Assembly: GCF_019711375.1 (NCBI RefSeq)
Contig: NZ_CP081295.1
Location: 2,703,001-2,767,000 of the forward strand
DNA from: Qipengyuania aurantiaca
GTDB taxonomy: Bacteria; Pseudomonadota; Alphaproteobacteria; Sphingomonadales; Sphingomonadaceae
DNA: 64,000 bases
Direction: 5' to 3'
The position numbers and the translations under genes are program-made. Of this stretch, positions 1-10,541 are shown in pieces (position 1 is the stretch's first letter; the number at the start of each line of letters is the position of its first letter). The notes beneath the pieces are model-generated. The model did no database searches. It saw nothing but the letters and a program-made list of their open reading frames with translations, and had not been told where the DNA came from.

Positions 1-567
1 GACACGCTGGTCGATTTCATCATCCCCGCCAGCCAGGCCTTCGGGACCGGTCAGCACGAGACCACCGCCGCCTGCCTCGCCATGCTCGATCTGATGAAGC
101 GCGAGGGGCTGGTGGTGAAGAACCACGCCGACATTGGCACGGGCACGGGCCTGCTCGCCTTTGCCGCCATGCACCTGTGGCCGCACGCCAAGGCGATCGC
201 TTCGGATATCGACTATGTCTGTGCCGGCGTGGTCGCGGATAATTGCGCCGCCAACGCGGTGGCCATGGGGTCAGGCCCCGGCGAGCTCACCATGGTCATC
301 GCGCCGGGCACGGACGATCCACTGATAGAAGCCCGCGCGCCCTACGACCTGCTGATCGCCAATATCCTCGCCGGGCCACTGGTGGAGCTTGCCCCCGACT
401 TCGCCGCAGTCGTGACGCCGGGCGGCAGCCTGCTCCTGGCCGGCTTGCTTCAGACGCAGGAGGCCGAGGTGCGCGCGGCCTACCGCAGGCAGGGCTTTCG
501 CCTCGCCCGGCGCGTCACCAATGGCGACTGGTCGATCCTCTGGCTGCGCAAGAGCCGCGTGCGGTGA
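1..567 (+). CDS. prmA: Ribosomal protein L11 methyltransferase (3' part)
   Basis: The frame is open from base 1, so the 5' end lies outside the window. PrmA trimethylates ribosomal protein L11 using S-adenosylmethionine. The visible part begins just before the family signature AFGTGQHETT, followed by the SAM-binding DIGTGTGLLAFAA segment (motif I) and the LLIANILAGPL motif that holds the NIL active loop. The C-terminal strands are complete and the frame ends in TGA at 565-567. The following DUF2459 gene starts inside this stop (GTGA overlap), so the two are probably translated together. Family assignment is firm; only the N-terminal substrate-binding domain is missing. Confidence 0.93.
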   Translation, partial: DTLVDFIIPASQAFGTGQHETTAACLAMLDLMKREGLVVKNHADIGTGTGLLAFAAMHLWPHAKAIASDIDYVCAGVVADNCAANAVAMGSGPGELTMVIAPGTDDPLIEARAPYDLLIANILAGPLVELAPDFAAVVTPGGSLLLAGLLQTQEAEVRAAYRRQGFRLARRVTNGDWSILWLRKSRVR

Positions 568-1244
568 CACGCAAGCGAGCGGTTCGCATTGCGGCGTGGG
601 CTTTCGGCGTGCCCATCCTCGCCATGCTGCTGTTCCTTTTGTCCGCATGGATAGGCAGCTCGATCCCGCGCAATTCCGACTGGAGCGAGCCGGAAATCGG
701 CATCGAGATCATGGTCGGCGACAACGGCATCCACACCGAAATCGTCATGCCGCTGGTCAGCAATGTGAAGGACTGGCGCGAGACCTTCCCGGCAAGCGAC
801 CTTCCCAAGCCCTACCGCCCATACACCCATGTCGCGGTAAGCTGGGGCGAACGCGAAGTGTTTCTCAACACACCGACCTGGGCGGATCTTAGCATCCCCA
901 CCGCTGTCAACGCAGCGACGGGCGGCGACGGTCTGGTCCACGCGGCGCATTACGTCCGCCCTGCCCCCAGCACAACCAACCGCCCCCTCCGCCTGACCGA
1001 GGGGCAGTACAGGCGGCTGGTGGAAGCGATCGAAGCGCAGGTGCCCTCGCCCGGCAACCGCGAAGTCTATCCGGGCTATGCGAGCTACGACGTGTTTTAC
1101 GACGCGCCCGGCACCTATCACCTCGGCAACACCTGCAACCAGTGGACGGGCGACACGCTGGCCCATGCCGGTGTGAAGATAGGACACTGGACGCCGCTGC
1201 CCGGCGGCGTGATGAAGTGGATATCCGATCCGGAGGCGAATTAG
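564..1244 (+). CDS. DUF2459 / TIGR02117 family membrane-anchored protein
   Basis: A 226-residue protein of unknown function. The GTG start at 564 overlaps the prmA stop by four bases, and there is no better start. Residues about 5-30 form one hydrophobic membrane segment or uncleaved signal. The rest is a periplasmic domain with the DNGIHTEIVMP block, VAVSWGER, and a late LGNTCNQWT stretch with a cysteine, which I associate with the DUF2459 family. The family has no established reaction. The stop overlaps the convergent hydrolase gene by three bases. Identification as DUF2459 is by memory of its conserved blocks; cellular role unknown. Confidence 0.8.
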   Translation: MTRKRAVRIAAWAFGVPILAMLLFLLSAWIGSSIPRNSDWSEPEIGIEIMVGDNGIHTEIVMPLVSNVKDWRETFPASDLPKPYRPYTHVAVSWGEREVFLNTPTWADLSIPTAVNAATGGDGLVHAAHYVRPAPSTTNRPLRLTEGQYRRLVEAIEAQVPSPGNREVYPGYASYDVFYDAPGTYHLGNTCNQWTGDTLAHAGVKIGHWTPLPGGVMKWISDPEAN

Positions 1245-2353
1245 GCCTCGACGTTGCTCTCGCGCGCCTCGTGGTAGCGGACCACTCTCCGGGTAACATC
1301 CTGCATCATCTCCATCCGCGCAGCATAGGACGCGCGCGTCTGGCCGATCAGCACCACCAGCGCATAGCGCGTGCCGTCGGGGGCGGTGAGGATGCCGACA
1401 TCGTTATAGCCGGACTGTACGCCGTCAAAGAACTGGCCGGTCCCGGTCTTGTGACCGAACTCCCATCCGGCAGGCACACCGCCCTTGAGGCGTCGCGGAC
1501 CCGATTTCGTGCGCGACATAGTTTCCAGCAGAAGCTGGGTCGATTCTTCCGATAGTAGGTCCCCTCGTGCCAGCCTTGCCAACGCACGTGCTAGACCTTC
1601 TGCGGTTGCACCATCCATCGGGTTGTCGAGATAGTCCTCGAACGCCGCACGGCGATCCGCCTCCGGCACCTCGTCACGCGCGTCGTAGAAAGTGTTGCCT
1701 TGCGAATAGGACTGACGCCATTCGAGCCCGGCGATGCGGCTTTGCTTGGTCCGCTCATCCGTCCCGAATTGCACGCCCTCAATGGCGTTGCGGCGCAGGA
1801 AGCCCTCGACCGCCTGCACCCCACCGACATGGCGCAGGAGGCGGTCGTTGGCGGTGTTGTCGCTCTGCGTGATCGCGCGATCAATCAGGTCGCCATAATC
1901 CGTGGTGAACGATCCGCGCGCCTTCACGATATTGCGGATCGGCTGGTAGAAAACGGTCAGGTCCTCGCGCCCGATGGTGACCCGTTCGGACAAGTCCAGC
2001 GCGCCTTCGTCCACCCGGTCGAGCGCGGTCATCGTCACCCATAGCTTGCTGACGCTCTGCTGCGGCATGGGCGCCGTGCCGTTGTAGGACATGGTGGCAA
2101 GGCTGTCCGCCTCGGTGATCGCAATGCCCACCACTCCGGCGAAACCTTCACCGATCTCCTGCAATTCGGCCTGCAGGGCCGTTTGTGCTTCGGTCAATTC
2201 GGGATCGGGCGGAGCGTCCACTTCCTCCTGCGAGATGGTGATGCGCTTTTCGAACTCGGCCGCGCTTTCGCCCGGCGTGCTGACCGAGGTGGCAAGGACA
2301 AGGAAGGCGCCGACGCCGGCGACGGTCAGGAACAGGACAGGGGAACGACTCAC
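1241..2353 (-). CDS. Class A beta-lactamase-like serine hydrolase, exported
   Basis: A 370-residue protein with an N-terminal hydrophobic signal (residues about 5-25). It carries the three penicillin-recognising elements in order: SVSK with serine 100 and lysine 103 (SxxK), SDN at 164-166, and KTG at 302-304. These place it in the beta-lactamase/transpeptidase-like fold, class A branch (beta-lactamase2 type). I could not find the omega-loop ExxLN motif that supplies the deacylating glutamate in true class A enzymes, so hydrolysis of antibiotics is not assured. It could instead act on peptidoglycan or another ester or amide. It lies last in a minus-strand run after ligA and a small membrane gene. 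Confidence 0.82.
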   Translation of the reverse strand: MSRSPVLFLTVAGVGAFLVLATSVSTPGESAAEFEKRITISQEEVDAPPDPELTEAQTALQAELQEIGEGFAGVVGIAITEADSLATMSYNGTAPMPQQSVSKLWVTMTALDRVDEGALDLSERVTIGREDLTVFYQPIRNIVKARGSFTTDYGDLIDRAITQSDNTANDRLLRHVGGVQAVEGFLRRNAIEGVQFGTDERTKQSRIAGLEWRQSYSQGNTFYDARDEVPEADRRAAFEDYLDNPMDGATAEGLARALARLARGDLLSEESTQLLLETMSRTKSGPRRLKGGVPAGWEFGHKTGTGQFFDGVQSGYNDVGILTAPDGTRYALVVLIGQTRASYAARMEMMQDVTRRVVRYHEARESNVEA

Positions 2354-2403
2354 ATCACCCTAACGAGAGGTAAGCCGATGGTTTCCGAACAATTTCCTCA
2401 GCT

Positions 2404-2586
2404 TCAATCCTCGCGTCCCTCGGAGGTATCCGGCGCTCTCTCATCCTGCTCGTCTTCCTCCCGAAAAGCAGCGGTGAAGGCGACCGCGAAGCATAGGCCG
2501 ATGGCGAGGCCGACCGCGATATTGTCCAGCGTGACGGCGAACATGACGCCGAAGACCCCTCCCAGGGCGAGACCGCGCGTGTCCAT
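2404..2586 (-). CDS. Small membrane protein, unknown
   Basis: A 60-residue frame directly behind ligA (3 bases between the ligA stop and this ATG) and on the same strand. Residues about 5-42 are strongly hydrophobic and glycine/alanine rich, with room for two short membrane helices. The last 18 residues are acidic (EEDEQDERAPDTSEGRED). I do not recognise a family. Tight spacing, a sensible membrane topology and a charged cytoplasmic-looking tail suggest a real gene cotranscribed with ligA. Confidence 0.6.
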   Translation of the reverse strand: MDTRGLALGGVFGVMFAVTLDNIAVGLAIGLCFAVAFTAAFREEDEQDERAPDTSEGRED

Positions 2587-2589
2587 GGT

Positions 2590-4734
<2,145 letters not shown>

Positions 4735-4753
4735 TCAACTCTTGGGGGAAACC

Positions 4754-5248
4754 ATGACCGATCGCATCCTGAAAGCTGCAATAACCGCGAGCGTCGCCCT
4801 GATGGCGCTGCTGTATGTCGCGCACAACATCGCGAATCTGCAGCAGGCCTACGACTTTTTCGTCTACACCACGAGCCATGCCGACCAAGAGGCCTATCCG
4901 GTAACCCTGCTCCCGGTCCCGCCCGCATTTCTTATCGTCATAGCCATGGTGCTGGTGTTCTCGCTGGAATTGCTGGCCGGGCTTGGCGGACTGTATGGTG
5001 CGTGGAAGCTGTTCTCGCTTCGCCGCGCAAGTCCCGATGCATTCGAAGCCGGAAAGCGCTGGGCGAAAATCGCCATGGCTGCTGCGGTGGTCAATTGGTG
5101 GGGACTGTTCCAGGGGGTCGCGGTCGCCGGTTACCAAATGTGGCAGATGCCACTCGGCCAAGGTCCTTTCGACGGGTCATGGGTGTACGGCGGAATGGCG
5201 ATGATGACGCTGATCTATCTCAGCATCGTCGAGCGTGGGGTCGACTAG
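4754..5248 (+). CDS. DUF2165 family membrane protein
   Basis: A 164-residue integral membrane protein. The ATG at 4754 has a GGGGGAA ribosome site close upstream; longer upstream readings overlap the ligA promoter region and are not needed. Four hydrophobic segments are seen (about residues 7-27, 53-80, 100-122 and 140-160). The aromatic-rich NWWGLF and MWQMP regions are typical of DUF2165, a family without a known function. The stop overlaps the convergent recN stop by four bases. Confidence 0.8.
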   Translation: MTDRILKAAITASVALMALLYVAHNIANLQQAYDFFVYTTSHADQEAYPVTLLPVPPAFLIVIAMVLVFSLELLAGLGGLYGAWKLFSLRRASPDAFEAGKRWAKIAMAAAVVNWWGLFQGVAVAGYQMWQMPLGQGPFDGSWVYGGMAMMTLIYLSIVERGVD

Positions 5249-6909
5249 ACCCCCTCCAGCAGCCTGTCCGCCTGTGCCCGAGCCTCGGGCGTGACTTCCG
5301 CACCCGAGAGCATTCGCGCGATCTCTTCCTGGCGCCCTGCCTCGTCGAGCAGCGCCACGCTGGTGCGGGTCACCGTGCCGTCGCTGCTCTTGGCGATCAT
5401 GTAATGCGTTCGCCCGCGTGCGGCGACTTGCGGGCTGTGCGTGACGGCGAGCAATTGCCCGTCCGCCGCCAGCCGCGCGAGGCGTTCGCCGATAGCGCTC
5501 GCCACCGCGCCGCCCACGCCGCGGTCGATCTCGTCGAAGATCACGGTTGCCGCCCCGCCCTGTTCGGCCAGAGCGACCTTCAATCCGAGGATGAAGCGCG
5601 ACAATTCGCCGCCGCTGGCGATCTTGTTGAGCGGAGCGAAGTCCGCGCCCGGATTGGTCGCGATGAGAAATTCGACGCTGTCCATGCCCTGCGGCCCCCA
5701 GCGTTCTTCGGGCAGATCCGCCACCGCTGTGTGGAAGCGCGCAGCGTCAAGCTTGAGCGGCGCCAGTTCGCGCGCCACCGCTTCGTCGAGCCGCATGGCG
5801 GACGCGACGCGCGTGGCGTGAAGCGCCTCGGCCTCGGCGCGATAGCGATTGCCCGCCTCCTCGGCCGCCGCTTCCAGCGCGTCGAGTTCCGCCTCGCCGC
5901 CCTCGATCGAATCGAGCTGGCTGCGCATGGCGCGCATGACTTCGGGCAGTTCGTCGACCTCACAGCGGTGCTTGCGAGCCAGCGCGCGCAATTCGAACAG
6001 GCGGGTCTCGGCGGCTTCCAGCGCGGCGGGATCGTGCTCCAGCGCACCGGCGGCGGCTTCCAGCTTTTCCTCCGCCTCGCCCGCCTCGATCACGGCGCGG
6101 TCGAGCGCGGCCAGCGCTTCGGCCAGCAACGGATGTTCGGGCGCGATCCGATCGAGCTTACGCGCCGCAACACGCAGGGATGCGAGCGGCGAGTCCGAAC
6201 CTTCCCAAAGATGCCGCAATTCCTCGAGATCGCCCGACAGGCGCTCCCCCTTCTGCATGTCGGCGCGCGTTTCGGCGAGGCGCGCTTCTTCGCCCGCCTG
6301 CGGTTCGAGCGCGGTCAGTTCGGCGAGATGCGCCAGCAGCAGGTCCTGATCGAGCTTGGCCTGCTCCAGCGCGTCGCGCGCTTCGGCCAGCCGGTCCTCG
6401 GTGGCGCGCCACTTCGTCCACGCCTGCTCCACCTTGGCGGTGCCCGCCCCGGCAAAACGGTCGAGCAATGCGCGGTGGCCACGCGGGTTCACAAGACCGC
6501 GATCGTCATGCTGGCCGTGGAGTTCGACCAGCGCACCGGCAATCTCTCGCAGCAGCGCCACGCCGACGGGCTGGTCGTTGATGAAGGCCTTGCTGCCCCC
6601 GTCCGCCTTCAGCTGGCGCCGGATGATAAGCGGCTCGCCATCCTCGATTTCGATATCGGCATCGTCGAGCGCGGTGGCGATCGCATCCGGCAGTGTGGCG
6701 AACTCGAAGCTGGCGGAGACGCTGGCCTTCGGCTCGCCCGCACGGACGAGGCCGCTGTCGGCGCGATTGCCCAGCACGAGGCCGAGCGAATCGAGCAGGA
6801 TCGACTTGCCCGCCCCCGTCTCGCCCGTCAGCACGCCCAGCCCGCGCCCGAAGTCGAGATCGAGCGCTTCGATCAGCACGATGTTGCGGATGGCGAGGCG
6901 GGTCAGCAT
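5245..6909 (-). CDS. recN: DNA repair protein RecN
   Basis: A 554-residue SMC-like ATPase that holds and organises DNA ends during double-strand-break repair. The N-terminal Walker A is GETGAGKS at residues 29-36, followed by the RecN-typical FINDQPVG and HGQHDDRGL stretch. A long alanine/glutamate-rich coiled coil fills the middle. The C-terminal half has the signature region LSRFILGLK, Walker B VIFDEID and a VTHSPQVAA switch. Length matches the family. It lies 53 bases behind terC on the same strand but has no functional link to it. Confidence 0.97.
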   Translation of the reverse strand: MLTRLAIRNIVLIEALDLDFGRGLGVLTGETGAGKSILLDSLGLVLGNRADSGLVRAGEPKASVSASFEFATLPDAIATALDDADIEIEDGEPLIIRRQLKADGGSKAFINDQPVGVALLREIAGALVELHGQHDDRGLVNPRGHRALLDRFAGAGTAKVEQAWTKWRATEDRLAEARDALEQAKLDQDLLLAHLAELTALEPQAGEEARLAETRADMQKGERLSGDLEELRHLWEGSDSPLASLRVAARKLDRIAPEHPLLAEALAALDRAVIEAGEAEEKLEAAAGALEHDPAALEAAETRLFELRALARKHRCEVDELPEVMRAMRSQLDSIEGGEAELDALEAAAEEAGNRYRAEAEALHATRVASAMRLDEAVARELAPLKLDAARFHTAVADLPEERWGPQGMDSVEFLIATNPGADFAPLNKIASGGELSRFILGLKVALAEQGGAATVIFDEIDRGVGGAVASAIGERLARLAADGQLLAVTHSPQVAARGRTHYMIAKSSDGTVTRTSVALLDEAGRQEEIARMLSGAEVTPEARAQADRLLEGV

Positions 6910-6962
6910 TTCAGCGCTGTCTAGCCGAGCCGCGCGCGCCCGTCATCCTTTCGCGTGCAGTT

Positions 6963-7985
6963 TCAAACAGGCGGGCGCGAGGCACCCTCCGCGGGTTCGG
7001 CGGGCCAATCCTGCTCTTCCTCCCCGCGCGTCTTCCACAGGGAGTAGAGGACGCCCGCGGCGATCAGGCCGAAGGTCACGCCGAGGCTGATCCACGCCGG
7101 CATCTTGCCCCCGCCAAGCAGGAAGTCGGTTACGAAGATCTTGCTTCCGATGAACACCAGCACGGCGGCCAGCGCATACTTCAGGTAATGGAAGCGGTGC
7201 ACCATCGCCGCGAGCGCGAAATAGAGCGCGCGCAGGCCAAGGATGGCAAAGATGTTCGAGGTGTAGACGATGAAGGTGTCCGTGGTGATCGCAAAGATCG
7301 CCGGTACGCTGTCGAGCGCGAAAACGAGGTCGGCAAGGTTGATCACCACCAGCGCGAGGAAGAGCGGGGTCGCCGCGGTCACCAGCTTTCCGGTCTTGCT
7401 GTCCGGGACCTTCACGAAGAAATGTTGCGCGTGCAGTTCCTTGGTCACGCGCATATGGGTGCTGATCCAGCGGATCACCGGGTTCTTGCCTACGTCCATC
7501 GGCTCGTCGCCGGCGAAGAACATCTTGATCCCGGTGACGATCAGGAAGGCGGCGAAGATGTAGAGGACCCAATAGGCCTCCGCCAGCAGCGCCGCCCCGC
7601 CTGCGATCATCAGGCCGCGCAGGACGATCACCGCCATGATGCCCCACAGCAGCGCGCGATACTGGTATTTGGGCGGGATGGCGAAATAGGTGAAGATCAG
7701 GCTGATCACGAAGACGTTGTCGATCGACAGCGCCTTTTCGATGAAGAAGCCGGTGTAATATTCTATCCCCGCGGTTGCGCCGCGTTCGAGCCAGACCCAG
7801 GCGCCGAAAAGCAGCGCTACGCCGATGTAGAAGGCGGAAAGCTTCAGGCTCTCGCCGATCCCAAGCTCCTTGTCTTCCTTGTGCAGGACGCCGAGGTCGA
7901 AAGCGGTGAGGACGATGACGATGGCGAGAAAGGCGCCCCAGAACCACACAGGGGTGCCGAGCCAGTCGGTGAAGAGCAAATCCAT
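6963..7985 (-). CDS. TerC family integral membrane protein
   Basis: A 340-residue protein with about nine membrane segments. It starts MDLLFTDWLGTPVWFWGAF, then has conserved acidic positions in the membrane (TAFDLGVLHKED, SIDNVFVISLIF, DLVFALDSVPAI), which are the hallmark of the TerC/Alx family. Members are linked to metal-ion handling (manganese, calcium) and tellurite or pH stress. The C-terminal tail is soluble and acidic. Its start overlaps the nhaA stop by one base, so translation is probably coupled with the sodium/proton antiporter. The exact substrate cannot be read from the sequence. Confidence 0.92.
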   Translation of the reverse strand: MDLLFTDWLGTPVWFWGAFLAIVIVLTAFDLGVLHKEDKELGIGESLKLSAFYIGVALLFGAWVWLERGATAGIEYYTGFFIEKALSIDNVFVISLIFTYFAIPPKYQYRALLWGIMAVIVLRGLMIAGGAALLAEAYWVLYIFAAFLIVTGIKMFFAGDEPMDVGKNPVIRWISTHMRVTKELHAQHFFVKVPDSKTGKLVTAATPLFLALVVINLADLVFALDSVPAIFAITTDTFIVYTSNIFAILGLRALYFALAAMVHRFHYLKYALAAVLVFIGSKIFVTDFLLGGGKMPAWISLGVTFGLIAAGVLYSLWKTRGEEEQDWPAEPAEGASRPPV

Positions 7986-9175
7986 CAGTCGAGGCTTTCA
8001 GCGGCCGTTTCGCGCGGAAGCGAGCGGTTGAGGAGGAGATATCCGGCGACGGCCGCGACCGTCGATCCGGCGAGGACGCCGATCTTTACCGCGTCGATTT
8101 GGGCAGGGTCGGCGAAGGCGAGATTGCCGATGAAGAGGCTCATGGTGAAACCGATGGCCGCGAGCAGGCTCATAGCGTGAAGTTGCGCCCAGCTGACTCT
8201 GGGTGGCAGCGACGCGAGACCCAGTTTCACGGCGGCAAAGGCGAAGCCGAAGATGCCGATCTGCTTGCCGACAAGCAGGCCAAGCGCGATACCGAGCGGG
8301 AGCGGACCGATCAGATCGGCGGGTGACAGGCCGAACAGGGTAACGCCCGCATTGGCGAAGCCGAAGATCGGGATGACGAGGAAGGCGACCCAGGGATGGA
8401 GCGCGTGCTCCATCGTCTCCAGCGGGCCATGGTCGCTCTTGGCGTCGAGCGGCACGGTCATGGCGGCAGCCACACCGGCCAGCGTCGCGTGAACCCCCGA
8501 TTTGAGCACGAAGGCCCACATCAGGATCGCCAGCAGGACATAGGGAATGGTCGATTGTACGCGCGCCCTGCCCACGGCCAGCATGACCACGAAAACGATG
8601 CCCGCCGCACCCAGCATGCCGGTGTCGAGCTCGCCCGAATAGAACAGGGCGATGATGGCGATGGCGCCGATGTCGTCTATCACGGCGATGGCGAGCAAAA
8701 GCGCCTTCAAGGCCACCGGCACGCGCGGACCGAGCAGCGAGAGAATTCCGAGAGCAAAGGCGATGTCGGTCGCAGCAGGGATCGCCCAGCCGTTGATCGT
8801 GTCGGGTGATCCGGCGTTGAGCGAAAGGAAAATCAGCGCCGGGATAGCCATGCCGCCCACGGCCGCGATCAGCGGGAGGGAGGCCTTGTCCCAGCTCGAC
8901 AGCTGGCCTTCCAGCACCTCGCGCTTCACCTCCAGCCCGACGAGGAAGAAAAACACCGCCATCAAGCCGTCGTTGATCCACAGCAGCAGTGGCTTGTCGA
9001 TCACGAAGCTGCCGATGCCGACCACCACGCCGGTATCGAGCAGGTCCTGGTACCCCGCCAGCAGCGGCGAATTGGCGACGGCAAGCGCCAGCAGCGCGGC
9101 GAAAATGAGGACGATACCGCCGGCGGATTCCTTCTGCAGGAAGTCCTTCAGCAGCGGTGTAATGGCCTGGACCAC
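7985..9175 (-). CDS. nhaA: Na+/H+ antiporter NhaA
   Basis: A 396-residue inner-membrane antiporter that expels sodium in exchange for protons. The key aspartates are present: D137 in PAATDIAF and the D167-D168 pair in AVIDDIGAIAIIALFY, matching the ion-binding and transport aspartates of the E. coli protein. The VGLEVKREV loop after the second helix and the late GFTMSLFIGNLAF segment are also typical. Followed with a one-base overlap by terC. Presence fits a marine or saline habitat, which is inference. Confidence 0.97.
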   Translation of the reverse strand: MVQAITPLLKDFLQKESAGGIVLIFAALLALAVANSPLLAGYQDLLDTGVVVGIGSFVIDKPLLLWINDGLMAVFFFLVGLEVKREVLEGQLSSWDKASLPLIAAVGGMAIPALIFLSLNAGSPDTINGWAIPAATDIAFALGILSLLGPRVPVALKALLLAIAVIDDIGAIAIIALFYSGELDTGMLGAAGIVFVVMLAVGRARVQSTIPYVLLAILMWAFVLKSGVHATLAGVAAAMTVPLDAKSDHGPLETMEHALHPWVAFLVIPIFGFANAGVTLFGLSPADLIGPLPLGIALGLLVGKQIGIFGFAFAAVKLGLASLPPRVSWAQLHAMSLLAAIGFTMSLFIGNLAFADPAQIDAVKIGVLAGSTVAAVAGYLLLNRSLPRETAAESLD

Positions 9176-9263
9176 GGTTCTCTCCGGTGTCTGTCTGGAA
9201 AAGGCGGGCAGCCGCCGCCGGCGCGATGGAGAAACGCCAGCGACGGCCCCCTATGGCCTGCCG

Positions 9264-9437
9264 TCAGGCAGGGTTCGGGCGGGCGAAGAGGCGGTTCAAC
9301 GCACGCTTCGCGCGCAGCTTCATCGTCTCCAGGCGGGAGATTTCAGCCGGGTCGGGCCTGCGTTTGCGCAATTCCAGACGCAGCCGCTCGTCGATCCGCT
9401 GGTGGATCTGGGTCAGGGTAAATGTGCGGGCCTTCAT
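9264..9437 (-). CDS. DUF465-like small protein
   Basis: A 57-residue basic protein starting MKARTF at 9437; an in-frame longer reading to 9554 has low-complexity N-terminal sequence and is not preferred. The segment IHQRIDERLRLELRKRRPDP followed by ISRLETMKLRAKRAL resembles the DUF465 (YdcH) pattern of two short helices joined by an arginine-proline turn. Such proteins have no known activity. It stands alone between nhaA and bamD, with spacers of about 90 and 230 bases. Confidence 0.65.
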   Translation of the reverse strand: MKARTFTLTQIHQRIDERLRLELRKRRPDPAEISRLETMKLRAKRALNRLFARPNPA

Positions 9438-9671
9438 ATTCGGTCTCCGAGATCGAGATGAATTCGATCGGACAGCCGATGGGCCGGAGGCAGGGAGGGA
9501 GGGAAGTAGGGGCCCGCCAGCACGCATCGGTTGTCCGATGCGGTCCGACATCACGTGGGCTGGAAAAGCGCACGCCAGAGGGGCCCGGTCCGCATGGAAT
9601 AAATGCGCCGGAAGCGATCCGGTTTCAAGTCCGGAGTATAAAATTTTTCGGAAAAAAGCGCCCGGCGGCGA
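9438..9671. other. Intergenic region with a perfect hairpin
   Basis: Spacer of 234 bases between the DUF465-like gene and bamD. It holds a perfect 8-bp inverted repeat, CGCATCGG at 9523-9530 and CCGATGCG at 9535-9542 with loop TTGT, not followed by a T run on either strand. Near 9650 the minus strand has a T6 run just past the bamD stop after a short GC stem, a weak candidate bamD terminator. No open frame of note. Confidence 0.4.
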
Positions 9672-10472
9672 TCAGCTCGCCGAAACACCCTCGGCATGGT
9701 CTTCGATCAGCTCGTAGGCCTTCTCGTACCATTCGTTGCCGGGATAGTTGGCGCCAAGGACAGCGGCATATTTCACCGCTTCGGGCTTGATGCCCAGCGC
9801 CAGGCTGCTTTCCACGAGGCGGTAGAGCGCTTCGGGAGCGTGGCTGGTGGTCTGGTAGGTATCGACCACGTTCTGGAAACGGATCTGCGCGGCGATCCAC
9901 TTGCCGGACCTCTGGTAATAACGACCGATCTCCATTTCCTTGCCGGCCAAGTGGTCCTGCACAAGGTCGATCTTCAACCGCGCATCGGCTGCGTACTGCG
10001 TCTGCGGGAAACGGCGATTCACTTCGCGCAGCGCGGTCAGCGCCTGCTCAGTCACCTTCTGGTCGCGCTGAACGTCGCTGATCTGCTCGTAATAGCTGAG
10101 CGCAATCAGGTAATAGGCGTAGGGCGCGTCTTTATTACCGGGATGGATCGACAGGAAACGCTGCGCCGAAGCCGTGGTCTTATTGTAATCGCCCGCGACA
10201 TAATAGCTGAAAGCGCTCATGAGCTGCGCGCGGCGGGCCCAGGGCGAATAGGGATGCTGGCGCTCGACCTCGTCGAACAGCGCGGCGGCCAGTTTCGGCT
10301 TCCCGCTGTCCAGTTCTTCCTTGGCCTGCGCGTAAAGCGTTTCGACATCGCGCGCGACATAGGCGGTATCCGCCGGCCGGTTGCTGCCCCCACCACAAGC
10401 GGCGGTGAGGGCGGTGGCTACGGCGAGAGCGCCGACGGCAAGGATACGGCTGGTGCGCGATTTGGTCGTCAT
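9672..10472 (-). CDS. bamD: Outer membrane assembly lipoprotein BamD
   Basis: A 266-residue lipoprotein of the BAM complex, which inserts beta-barrel proteins into the outer membrane. Residues 1-26 form a lipoprotein signal with lipobox LTAAC (cysteine 26 lipidated). The mature part is tetratricopeptide-like: AQAKEELDSGKPKLAAALFDEVERQHPYSPWARRAQLM is the first TPR, with further repeats through ALREVNRRFPQTQYAADARLKIDL. Length and repeat pattern match BamD. It is monocistronic as far as seen. Confidence 0.95.
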   Translation of the reverse strand: MTTKSRTSRILAVGALAVATALTAACGGGSNRPADTAYVARDVETLYAQAKEELDSGKPKLAAALFDEVERQHPYSPWARRAQLMSAFSYYVAGDYNKTTASAQRFLSIHPGNKDAPYAYYLIALSYYEQISDVQRDQKVTEQALTALREVNRRFPQTQYAADARLKIDLVQDHLAGKEMEIGRYYQRSGKWIAAQIRFQNVVDTYQTTSHAPEALYRLVESSLALGIKPEAVKYAAVLGANYPGNEWYEKAYELIEDHAEGVSAS

Positions 10473-10541
10473 AGGGCCGAGCCTATAGCCAGCACCCCGC
10501 TGAACGCCAAGTGAAGTTCGCGCAGATTTCCCCGCGCGATG

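Noticed and set aside
1241-2353. Antibiotic-resistance beta-lactamase
   Set aside because: The key omega-loop motif is not visible and no mobile element is next to it, so a resistance role is not claimed.
9625-9645. T-arm-like sequence (TCCGG-TTTCAAGT-CCGGA) suggesting a tRNA fragment
   Set aside because: The loop is one base too long, and no anticodon arm, D-arm or acceptor stem can be folded upstream.
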